DNA of 8,537 nt from an uncultured Verrucomicrobiae bacterium. Its GTDB lineage: Bacteria > Verrucomicrobiota > Verrucomicrobiia > Palsa-1439. A program made the position numbers and the translations under genes. Location: positions 1 to 8,537 of the forward strand of contig CALBCO010000068.1 in the NCBI GenBank assembly GCA_937927265.1. Reading direction: 5' to 3'. Of the stretch, positions 1 through 5,257 are shown piece by piece. Under the pieces are notes generated by a model, which saw only the letters and a program-made list of their open reading frames with translations, did no database searches and had not been told where the DNA came from. Position 1 is the stretch's first letter. The number at the start of each line of letters is the position of its first letter.

Positions 1-771
1 GTCCGTCGCCCCATGCACATCCCGCACCACGGGAATCCACAACACCCCCGCCCCCGCAAACGCCGTCAACACAACCGCATCAAACACCAACACCCGGAAA
101 AATGGTGGATGCAACAACATTGCCTTCCACGGTCGCCGTCCAGGCGGGCGACGTTCATCAGTCACTGGCACGTCTGGGATCCGCGACAAAAACCACAAGC
201 TGGCAGCCCCACCCAGAAACGCTGCGCCAAACACTGCGCTGTACACCGCTGAAGGGCTATGCGGACCAAGTGTCGCCGCCGCCGCCAACATTGTCCCAAG
301 CATGGCCAGCGCGCTGCTGGTCTGTTCCCGCGAAAAGTACCGGCCGCGAACTTCTTCGGGAATCAACTGCATGATCCACGGCAACCAACCGCACAACGAA
401 ATACCCCGCGAAACGTTGAACACAAACAGCAGAAAGAGCATCAACATCATTTTCGTGGCCGGTTCGACATGCGCCGGCGCCAGCGGCACCGCTGCCATGC
501 CGAGAATCATGACGGTCCGCGCCCCCCACCCCCGCAACACAAACCGCCGGTATCCCACCCGCTCTACAAAGTCCGCCGCCGGGATTTGCAGCAACGCCGT
601 CAATGGCGGCAACGCCACCACGATTCCTAGTACCGTCGCTGACGCGCCGAGCGATTTGAAATACAGCAGCATCGGCGCGCCGAGCGCCAGCGACCACGAC
701 ATGGTATTGAAGACTTGGAACACATACGCGTTCCCAATCCCCTTCGGCAACACCGGTGACTCATCACTCAT
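1..771 (-). CDS. MFS transporter, N-terminal part (3' end outside window)
   Basis: Reading the minus strand from the ATG at 771 gives 257 uninterrupted codons to the window edge, so the C-terminal part is missing. After a short polar N-terminus there are alternating hydrophobic segments, about seven before the edge, as expected for a 12-helix major facilitator. The loop after the second helix reads ADFVERVGYRR, a version of MFS motif A (acidic residue, Gly, basic pair). Further on, WLPWIMQLIPEEVRGRYF resembles the helix 4-5 loop of MFS proteins common in Planctomycetes and Verrucomicrobia. The substrate cannot be told from the sequence. The start follows clpX by 113 bp. No Shine-Dalgarno sequence precedes the ATG, and an in-frame TTG lies six codons upstream, so the exact start is uncertain. 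It could be cotranscribed with clpX or have its own weak promoter. The family call is firm; the role is unknown. Confidence 0.85.
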   Translation of the reverse strand, partial: MSDESPVLPKGIGNAYVFQVFNTMSWSLALGAPMLLYFKSLGASATVLGIVVALPPLTALLQIPAADFVERVGYRRFVLRGWGARTVMILGMAAVPLAPAHVEPATKMMLMLFLLFVFNVSRGISLCGWLPWIMQLIPEEVRGRYFSREQTSSALAMLGTMLAAAATLGPHSPSAVYSAVFGAAFLGGAASLWFLSRIPDVPVTDERRPPGRRPWKAMLLHPPFFRVLVFDAVVLTAFAGAGVLWIPVVRDVHGATD

Positions 772-884
772 GGCGCGGGAAGATAGCAAGGAAGGCTGAC
801 CGGAGAAAGTCCGCTGACGGTGCTGATTCCCCCGCCGCCGCAGCAGGCTCCCCCGATGGGTGGCCAGAAAGAGTTCTTGGCCTC
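772..884 (-). other. clpX-MFS intergenic spacer
   Basis: This 113-bp gap holds no convincing ORF. Just after the clpX stop there is an imperfect hairpin (GGCCA pairing with TGGCC, 864-882) without a following T tract, so it is not a standard terminator. Close to the MFS start, TATCTT (minus strand, about 781-786) with a poor TTTCTC 17 bp upstream could be a weak promoter giving a nearly leaderless mRNA. I regard this as unproven. Confidence 0.3.
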
Positions 885-2147
885 CTACGCGGCGTCTTTC
901 GCTTGCTTCTTCCGGATCAGTGGCTCGCTCTGGCCGGTCACGACGGCGCGGTTGATCGTCACCTCGGCAATGTCGTCGCGGCTCGGCACCTCGTACATTA
1001 GATCGAGCATCAGCTTTTCCAAGATGGACCGCAACGCGCGCGCCCCGGTGCCCTTCTTTAGCGCGGCTTCGGCGAGAGCCTGCAAGGCGTCCTGGGTGAA
1101 GTTGAGATTCACCCCTTCCATCGCGAACAGTTTGCCATATTGCTTGAGCATCGCGTTCTTGGTTTCAGTCAGAATCGCGATCAACTCCGGCTCCGTCAAC
1201 TCCGCCAGCACCGACACCACCGGCACGCGCCCGATGAATTCAGGAATCATTCCGAATTGGAGCAAATCTTCCGGCTCGACCTGTTCGAGCAACGACACTC
1301 GTTGTGAGGGCGTCAGATCGTTGCCGGCCTGCCCAAAGCCCAACGTATGCCGGCCCAGACGTCGGGAAATCATCTTGTCCAACCCAATGAACGCGCCGCC
1401 ACAAATGAACAAAATGTGTTCGGTGTTGACCTGAATGTATTCCTGTTGCGGATGTTTTCGCCCTCCTTGAGGCGGCACGCTGCACACCGTGCCTTCAAGG
1501 ATTTTGAGCAGCGCTTGTTGCACCCCTTCACCGGACACGTCCCGAGTGATGCTCGCCGAATCGGACTTGCGCCCAATTTTGTCAATCTCATCAAGATAAA
1601 CAATGCCCATCTCGGCACGTTTGACATCGTAATCGGCCGCTTGCAACAAACGCAGCACGATGTTCTCCACATCCTCGCCCACGTACCCGGCCTCGGTTAG
1701 TGTCGTTGCATCCGCAATGGCAAACGGCACGTTCAAGGCCCGCGCTAATGACCGGGCCAACAACGTCTTGCCCGAGCCAGTCGGACCGATGAGCAGAATG
1801 TTACTTTTTTCAACCTCCACGTCCCGGTGACCTTCGACGGGCACCCGCTGCAATCGCTTGTAGTGGTTGTGCACCGCTACAGCGATGGTTTTCTTCGCGT
1901 GATCCTGCCCGACAACATATTGATCCAGTTGCGCCTTGATGGCGGCCGGTTTGGGGATCGTCAACGGGACACTGCCTCCCCGTTTGGTCAGTGTGGGCGT
2001 GACGCCGAGTTCCTTGTCGAGGATGCCTTGGCAAACGTTGATGCAGTTGTCACAGATAAACACCCCCGGGCCGGCGATGAGTTTGCGCACCTCGCCATGA
2101 CTCTTCCCACAAAAACTGCACATCGTGAGGTTGGTCGGTCGTGACAT
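885..2147 (-). CDS. clpX: ClpX, ATPase subunit of the ClpXP protease
   Basis: This is a cytoplasmic AAA+ unfoldase that recognises tagged proteins and threads them into ClpP. With the start at 2147 it has 420 residues, the usual ClpX length. The N-terminal zinc-binding domain has CSFC at 10-13 and CDNC at 32-35. Walker A is GPTGSGKT at 121-128, the pore loop GYVGE at 154-158, and Walker B IVYLDE at 182-187. The conserved SGEGVQQALLKILEG is at 205-219. The ClpP-docking tripeptide is LGF at 269-271, a normal variant of IGF. Sensor II (GARALRS) lies near the C-terminus. The frame stays open 58 codons further upstream, inside clpP, but that extension is Arg-rich and unlike ClpX. The ATG at 2147 comes 7 bp after the clpP stop, with only a weak purine-rich SD (AAGGCGAG), so translational coupling to clpP is likely. 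It ends in TAG. Confidence 0.97.
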   Translation of the reverse strand: MSRPTNLTMCSFCGKSHGEVRKLIAGPGVFICDNCINVCQGILDKELGVTPTLTKRGGSVPLTIPKPAAIKAQLDQYVVGQDHAKKTIAVAVHNHYKRLQRVPVEGHRDVEVEKSNILLIGPTGSGKTLLARSLARALNVPFAIADATTLTEAGYVGEDVENIVLRLLQAADYDVKRAEMGIVYLDEIDKIGRKSDSASITRDVSGEGVQQALLKILEGTVCSVPPQGGRKHPQQEYIQVNTEHILFICGGAFIGLDKMISRRLGRHTLGFGQAGNDLTPSQRVSLLEQVEPEDLLQFGMIPEFIGRVPVVSVLAELTEPELIAILTETKNAMLKQYGKLFAMEGVNLNFTQDALQALAEAALKKGTGARALRSILEKLMLDLMYEVPSRDDIAEVTINRAVVTGQSEPLIRKKQAKDAA

Positions 2148-2154
2148 ACAACAC

Positions 2155-2772
2155 TCAACTCGCCTTCTTCTCCACTTCGCGCCGGGATTTGACAACTTCG
2201 TCCACCAGCCCGTAATCGCGCGCCTCGGCCGCCGACATGAAGAAATCCCGGTCCGTGTCCTTGGCAATCGCTTCAACGTTCTTGCCCGTATGCAGCGCGA
2301 GGATTTCGTTGATCCGATCACGCATCCGCAAAATTTCCTTGGCTTGAATGCTGATGTCCGATGCCTGCCCCTGCACGCCGCCCCACGGTTGGTGAATCAT
2401 GATCCGGGCATTGGGCAAGGCGTACCGCTTGCCTTTCGTGCCCGCGGCAAGCAGGACCGCACCCATGCTGGCCGCTTGGCCGACGCAATAGGTGTTCACG
2501 TCGCATTTCACAAACTGGAGCGTGTCATAAATCGCCAAGCCGGCGGTGACAGAGCCGCCGGGAGAGTTGATGTAGAGGTTGATGTCCTTGCTCGGATCCT
2601 CTGATTGGAGAAACAACAACTGGGCGACGATGATGTTCGCCACGTTATCGTCAACCGGCGTGCCAATGAAAACTATCCGATCTTTGAGCAACCGCGAATA
2701 AATATCATACGCCCGTTCGCCGCGACCGGTTTGTTCGACCACCATCGGAATCAAAATTTGTCCGCGTTCCAT
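2155..2772 (-). CDS. clpP: ClpP, proteolytic subunit of the Clp protease
   Basis: This serine peptidase forms the two-ring, 14-subunit degradation chamber that works with ClpX in the cytoplasm. The 205 residues match the family length. The catalytic triad is visible: Ser102 in GQAASMGAVL, His127 in RIMIHQPWGG and Asp176 in DTDRDFFMS. The spacings (25 and 49 residues) are those of the E. coli enzyme. The N-terminus LIPMVVEQTGRGERAYDIYS is the typical axial-loop and start region, so the protein is complete. The ATG at 2772 is supported by a strong SD (GGAAGGGG) 9 bases upstream. It is the middle gene of tig-clpP-clpX, 23 bp after tig and 7 bp before clpX. Nothing suggests an inactive paralogue. 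Confidence 0.98.
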   Translation of the reverse strand: MERGQILIPMVVEQTGRGERAYDIYSRLLKDRIVFIGTPVDDNVANIIVAQLLFLQSEDPSKDINLYINSPGGSVTAGLAIYDTLQFVKCDVNTYCVGQAASMGAVLLAAGTKGKRYALPNARIMIHQPWGGVQGQASDISIQAKEILRMRDRINEILALHTGKNVEAIAKDTDRDFFMSAAEARDYGLVDEVVKSRREVEKKAS

Positions 2773-2781
2773 GTTTCTGTA

Positions 2782-2789
2782 CCCCTTCC
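2782..2789 (-). promoter_or_regulatory. clpP ribosome binding site
   Basis: GGAAGGGG on the minus strand lies 9 bases before the clpP ATG, inside the 23-bp tig-clpP gap. It is the clearest Shine-Dalgarno site in this operon and fixes the clpP start. It also suggests that clpP is translated independently of tig, unlike clpX. Confidence 0.75.
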
Positions 2790-2795
2790 AAGCAA

Positions 2796-4100
2796 TTACT
2801 TTGCCGTTTCCACATTCGCTTGGGCGACCAGAAAATCCAGCGTCTTGGTCACCCGAACCTGTTCTGCGACTTCCTCCAGTCCGTCTTGTTCCACTAATTG
2901 CGCCCGCAACCGTTGCGGCGTCACTCCGTGACGTTGCGCCATCTGAGCAATGCGCTCGTTGATTTCGCGTTCCTCCACTTTGATGCCTTCCTGCTCGGCA
3001 ATCGCGTCAAGGATGAACGATACCCGCAACCGATCCTTGGCGCTGGCGACGGCTTGGCCAAAAATCTCCTCTTTCTGATCCTCCAACTGCTGTTTCGTCA
3101 CCCCCCGAAGCGAGTTCTCCCGAACCACGTCATAAATAATACTGCGCGTCTCCTGTTGCACCAGCGATTCGGGGAGGTCAAAACTCACCTTCGCCAGCAA
3201 CTGATCCAAGATCTGCCGTCGCACTTCACTATTCGCTTCGGTCTCGCGTTTCCTGAGCAACTGCTGGCGGATTTCCTCCCGCAACTTCACCAAGGATTCC
3301 ATGCCAACCTTCTTGGCAAATGCGTCATTCGCCTCCGGCAGGTTCTTCTCTTTGAGGCCGGTCACCGTGACGAAATACGTCGCCCTCTTGCCAGCCAACG
3401 TCTTTTCCGGAAAGTCGGCTGGAATATCCACCAACACCTGACGCTGTTCTCCAACTCGGGCACCGAGTAATTGGTCGCAGAATCTAGGAAGGAACGAGTC
3501 GGGACCAATCAACATCCAGAATCCCTTGTTCTCCCCCAGCACCTTCGCCTCCGGTGCAAGTTCGCTGATCGGTTTACCATCCACAATTCCCGTATAGTCG
3601 AGCACCGCAAAATCGTTTATCTGCACCCCGCGCCCGATCACATCCACAAACTCCGCCTGCTGATCGCGCAACGAGTCCAGCATCTCGTTCACATCCTCAT
3701 CAGTCACCGGCTGCTCGTGCCGTTTGACGGGTAATCCTTTGTAGTCTGGCAAGGTGAAGTCCGGCGCCACGTCCACCTCCGCTGTGAACGTCAGGGGCTG
3801 ACCGCGCTGGCAGTGCAGCGCCCGCACCTGCGGGTTGCCAACCGCGCGCAATTGGTTTTCGGCCAACGCCTCGCGGTAACTCTCTGGCACAAGCCGCCGC
3901 TGCAATTCCTCGTCTATCTCCTTGGCAAACCGTCGCTCGATCACCGGCTCCGGCGCATGGCCGGGTCGAAAACCCGGTATCCGCGCTTCCTTCCCGAACT
4001 CCCGGACCAGTTCGGCCCGCATGCCTTCCACCCGTTCAGCCGGCACCTCAATCCGCAAGGATTTACGGCAGGATCCAATCGTTTCAATTGTCACTGGCAT
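2796..4100 (-). CDS. tig: Trigger factor, ribosome-associated chaperone
   Basis: Trigger factor binds near the ribosome exit tunnel and shields nascent chains. This one has 434 residues, about the usual length. The N-terminal ribosome-binding domain has the signature GFRPGHAP at 43-50 (E. coli has GFRKGKVP). The middle FKBP-like domain covers about 155-250 (VLDYTGIVDGKP and following). From about 255 to the end there is the long helical, charge-rich C-terminal chaperone domain. The FKBP part departs from the usual pattern: the stretch equivalent to IPGFEDGI is LPRFCDQL, so prolyl isomerase activity may be weak or absent while the chaperone role remains. The ATG at 4100 is preceded by GAGAGGA with a slightly long 10-base spacer. 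It is the first gene of the tig-clpP-clpX operon, and a promoter lies about 35-60 bp upstream. Confidence 0.95.
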   Translation of the reverse strand: MPVTIETIGSCRKSLRIEVPAERVEGMRAELVREFGKEARIPGFRPGHAPEPVIERRFAKEIDEELQRRLVPESYREALAENQLRAVGNPQVRALHCQRGQPLTFTAEVDVAPDFTLPDYKGLPVKRHEQPVTDEDVNEMLDSLRDQQAEFVDVIGRGVQINDFAVLDYTGIVDGKPISELAPEAKVLGENKGFWMLIGPDSFLPRFCDQLLGARVGEQRQVLVDIPADFPEKTLAGKRATYFVTVTGLKEKNLPEANDAFAKKVGMESLVKLREEIRQQLLRKRETEANSEVRRQILDQLLAKVSFDLPESLVQQETRSIIYDVVRENSLRGVTKQQLEDQKEEIFGQAVASAKDRLRVSFILDAIAEQEGIKVEEREINERIAQMAQRHGVTPQRLRAQLVEQDGLEEVAEQVRVTKTLDFLVAQANVETAK

Positions 4101-4133
4101 AATTCAGTCATCCTCTCTCTGCGATGGCCGTCC

Positions 4134-4162
4134 ACCCTAGAGAATGCGCCCACCCCCGTCAA
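4134..4162 (-). promoter_or_regulatory. Probable sigma70-type promoter of tig-clpP-clpX
   Basis: On the minus strand TTGACG (4162-4157) matches five of six bases of the -35 consensus. It is followed, after an exact 17-base spacer, by TAGGGT (4139-4134), which keeps the T, A and final T of the -10 box. The start point would fall near 4126-4128, giving a leader of about 26-28 bases that contains the tig Shine-Dalgarno site. Position and spacing fit well, but the -10 box is only a partial match. No CIRCE operator is complete nearby; a single GAGTGC-like half occurs at about 4202-4207. Confidence 0.55.
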
Positions 4163-4292
4163 GCGCCGTCTCAATTTTGTAAGCCGCAAAACATTTTTTG
4201 TCGCACTCTTGCGGTTCCAACGCCTGATTGACCACGATTGGAGCGGTGGCACCGCGCCTGCTACCTAGATACTCACCCTCATACCACACCAT
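4137..4292 (-). CDS. Doubtful 51-residue ORF between hairpins and tig
   Basis: From the ATG at 4292 the minus strand is open for 51 codons to the TAG at 4137-4139. The product would begin MVWYEGEYLG and contain a CDKKC motif. An AGGAGAGG sequence lies 12 bases before the ATG, exactly in the loop of hairpin 1, where a ribosome could reach it. Against it: the frame stays open upstream to 4463 without a clear start, the 3' end covers the tig promoter, and I recognise no family. It may be chance. Confidence 0.15.
   Translation of the reverse strand: MVWYEGEYLGSRRGATAPIVVNQALEPQECDKKCFAAYKIETALDGGGRIL
4243..4255. repeat. 13-bp perfect palindrome GCGGTGGCACCGC
   Basis: The arms GCGGTG and CACCGC are separated by a single G, which gives a dyad-symmetric site of operator-like size. 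It lies about 80 bp upstream of the tig -35 box. It could be a protein binding site or, in RNA, a short hairpin. I cannot name a regulator. Confidence 0.35.
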
Positions 4293-4296
4293 ACCC

Positions 4297-4320
4297 CGTC
4301 GGTGCCTCTCCTCACCGACG
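4297..4320. other. Hairpin 1, perfect 8-bp stem
   Basis: CGTCGGTG (4297-4304) pairs perfectly with CACCGACG (4313-4320) around an 8-base loop. On the plus strand the loop is CCTCTCCT, which is C-rich and anti-Shine-Dalgarno-like. On the minus strand it is AGGAGAGG, which is Shine-Dalgarno-like. Hairpin 2 begins only two bases further on. Neither strand has a T tract directly after this stem. Confidence 0.55.
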
Positions 4321-4322
4321 AC

Positions 4323-4364
4323 TGAGAGGTCGAGACCCCAAAATCTCGGCCTCTCAAATTTTTT
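4323..4364 (+). terminator. Hairpin 2, intrinsic terminator form on the plus strand
   Basis: TGAGAGGTCGAGA (4323-4335) pairs with TCTCGGCCTCTCA (4344-4356) around the loop CCCCAAAA, and AA plus six T residues (4359-4364) follow. In plus-strand RNA all 13 pairs form, including one U-G wobble at 4330/4349. In minus-strand RNA that pair becomes a C-A mismatch and no U tract follows. The element is therefore built for plus-strand transcription, although every gene here is on the minus strand. It may stop antisense transcripts entering the upstream genes, or end a short plus-strand RNA. For minus-strand readers it is at best a hairpin without a tail. Confidence 0.6.
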
Positions 4365-4488
4365 GCCGACGGCGCGCGTCCAGCGCGATGCCACCCTTTT
4401 GTGCCATCTGCTTGATGCAGACCGGCGCCCGCACCAGCAGTTTGCGAATCCCCCTCTGGTCACGGTAACGGCTGGCGACCCAACTCAT
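4354..4488 (-). CDS. Possible 44-residue basic small protein
   Basis: From the ATG at 4488 the minus strand encodes 44 residues, starting MSWVASRYRDQRGIRKLL and ending DARRRQKI. It overlaps the last 29 bases of the secreted-protein gene in another frame. A GGAG Shine-Dalgarno site lies 5 bases before the ATG, an ideal spacing, and the overlap would allow translational coupling. The product is rich in Arg and Lys, with no signal peptide or membrane segment. Its TGA stop is part of the first arm of hairpin 2, so the coding region ends exactly where the structure begins. I recognise no family. It could also be the remnant of a longer C-terminus of the preceding gene after a frameshift. Confidence 0.35.
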   Translation of the reverse strand: MSWVASRYRDQRGIRKLLVRAPVCIKQMAQKGGIALDARRRQKI

Positions 4489-5155
4489 GCCCGCTCCGCA
4501 ATGCACCTGTTGGCGCAGGCTGCACCCTCAACTGTTCGATCTGCTGGAACAACTCATCCATGTTGGTCTCGTCGTACAAACCAACGATGCCATGCACCCT
4601 GCCTCCTGTGATTTTGCGCTGAATATTGGCGATGTGTTTTTTGTCGCGGTCGAGGGACAACAAGAAAAACCATGACTGGGGATATAACCCGCGCAAGGCC
4701 AGTGCCTCCAAATCAGCTTGTTTGTACCGTTCCCGCAGGCTGGTCTTGGGACTGAGCACGACTGGGCCGCGTTCCTTCGTGAAAAACATCACATCATAGA
4801 AATTGTTCGGCAACTCTTGGAACTCAGCCTGCCAATACAACGGTCGCTTCCCGCGTTCCAGAAGTGCCACGAGCAAACTGTACTCCATCGCTGTCCCAGC
4901 CAAATTAGCAATAGATTGCGGCGACTTCCCTGCCGTGGCCGCGTGCGCCCGCAATCGCCGGTCGGTCTCCGCCACGAAATACCCCACGCCTCGGTTGAGG
5001 TCCTCCAACTTCACGACCGCATGGTAAAATTGCGTGACCGTTTTGCGGTTGTCTTTTTCAATCCCCCACCGAATCAATACGGGTGCCGGCTCCGCGGCGA
5101 AAGCGGCTTCCACCATCAACATTAGAGCCAAGGGCAGTATCCACCACCGTCGCAT
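4460..5155 (-). CDS. Predicted secreted protein of unknown function
   Basis: The gene encodes 231 residues. The N-terminus is a Sec signal peptide: MRR, a hydrophobic run (WWILPLALMLMV), then AFA before AEPAPV, with cleavage expected after about residue 20. There is no Cys at the cleavage site, so it is not a lipoprotein. The mature part is soluble, mixed and charged, with many aromatics (TQFYHAVVKLEDL, PLYWQAEFQELPNNFYDVMFF) and no further membrane segment or repeat. The last 20 or so residues after EQLRVQPAPTG look unstructured. I do not recognise a family. The start at 5155 is preferred over the ATG at 5161 because AAGGGG lies 7 bases before the former and 1 base before the latter. It follows the epimerase gene after 102 bp and may share a transcript with it, but a link to sugar metabolism is only positional. 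Confidence 0.75.
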   Translation of the reverse strand: MRRWWILPLALMLMVEAAFAAEPAPVLIRWGIEKDNRKTVTQFYHAVVKLEDLNRGVGYFVAETDRRLRAHAATAGKSPQSIANLAGTAMEYSLLVALLERGKRPLYWQAEFQELPNNFYDVMFFTKERGPVVLSPKTSLRERYKQADLEALALRGLYPQSWFFLLSLDRDKKHIANIQRKITGGRVHGIVGLYDETNMDELFQQIEQLRVQPAPTGALRSGHELGRQPLP

Positions 5156-5162
5156 GTTCATT

Positions 5163-5168
5163 CCCCTT
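5163..5168 (-). promoter_or_regulatory. Ribosome binding site that decides the secreted-protein start
   Basis: AAGGGG on the minus strand leaves 7 bases to the ATG at 5155 but only one to the in-frame ATG at 5161. Translation should therefore begin at 5155, which puts the two Arg residues of the signal peptide right after the initiator. Confidence 0.6.
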
Positions 5169-5170
5169 AT

Positions 5171-5194
5171 TCTCACGCGAGATACCGTTTCTCG
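5171..5194 (-). other. Mutually exclusive short hairpins before an RBS
   Basis: Three short complementary arms lie just upstream of the AAGGGG site: TCTC at 5171-5174, GAGA at 5179-5182 and TCTC at 5190-5193. The middle arm can pair with either neighbour (CGAGA/TCTCG at 5178-5194, or TCTC/GAGA at 5171-5182). The stems are only 4-5 bp, so this may be chance. The rest of the 5156-5257 spacer shows no clear promoter or terminator. Confidence 0.15.
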
Positions 5195-5257
5195 GCCACC
5201 CACAGACTGCCCTGCCGCTACCTGTTACCCACCACGCCTGCCGTCTATGGATGGTGG

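Larger units (their letters stand above)
4101..4353. other. Structured intergenic region upstream of tig
   Basis: This region separates the carbohydrate module from the chaperone-protease operon. In minus-strand order it holds hairpin 2 (starting at 4356), hairpin 1 (4297-4320), a 13-bp palindrome (4243-4255), a long-loop inverted repeat (CCGCAA at 4184-4189 with TTGCGG at 4209-4214), the tig promoter (4134-4162) and the tig SD (4111-4117). A weakly supported 51-codon ORF runs through part of it. I compared it by eye with hallmark motifs of tmRNA, RNase P RNA, SRP RNA and tRNA and found none. Confidence 0.6.
4274..4364 (+). ncRNA. Candidate small plus-strand RNA with two C-rich loops
   Basis: Hairpin 1, a two-base linker, hairpin 2 and a U6 tail form a compact unit with the layout of many bacterial small RNAs. 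The loops CCTCTCCT and CCCCAAAA are both C-rich, as in small RNAs that pair with Shine-Dalgarno sequences. The 5' end is a guess: GATACT at 4268-4273 resembles a -10 box but has no good -35 partner at the right distance. With no supported promoter this is only a candidate; the terminator alone explains part of the pattern. Confidence 0.22.

Noticed and set aside
257..697. 146-codon minus-strand ORF inside the MFS gene
   Set aside because: It is out of frame with the membrane protein and Ala/Gly/Arg-rich. The MFS frame has helices and family motifs, this one has none.
864..882. Terminator after clpX
   Set aside because: The GGCCA/TGGCC hairpin is interrupted by a mismatch and has no T tract, so termination cannot be claimed.
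820..1434. 204-codon plus-strand ORF antisense to clpX
   Set aside because: It lies within the well-defined clpX coding frame, and its composition is what the antisense of a GC-rich gene gives. No homology is recognised.
2148..2321. N-terminal extension of ClpX by 58 codons
   Set aside because: The extension reads through the end of clpP in another frame and is Arg-rich. ClpX proteins begin just before the CSFC zinc motif.
4091..4111. Six-codon upstream ORF (MTELCQ) overlapping the tig start
   Set aside because: Its ATG overlaps the tig Shine-Dalgarno site, so ribosomes are unlikely to use it. It is probably chance.
4196..4215. CIRCE-like half site (GAGTGC on the minus strand) near the tig promoter
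   Set aside because: CIRCE needs an inverted second half nine bases away, and that half is absent.
4137..4463. 108-codon minus-strand frame spanning the whole structured region
   Set aside because: Its first half is Arg/Trp-rich and runs through both hairpins, its start overlaps the previous stop without an SD, and a better 44-residue frame occupies the same DNA. Only the last 51 codons are kept, as a doubtful ORF.
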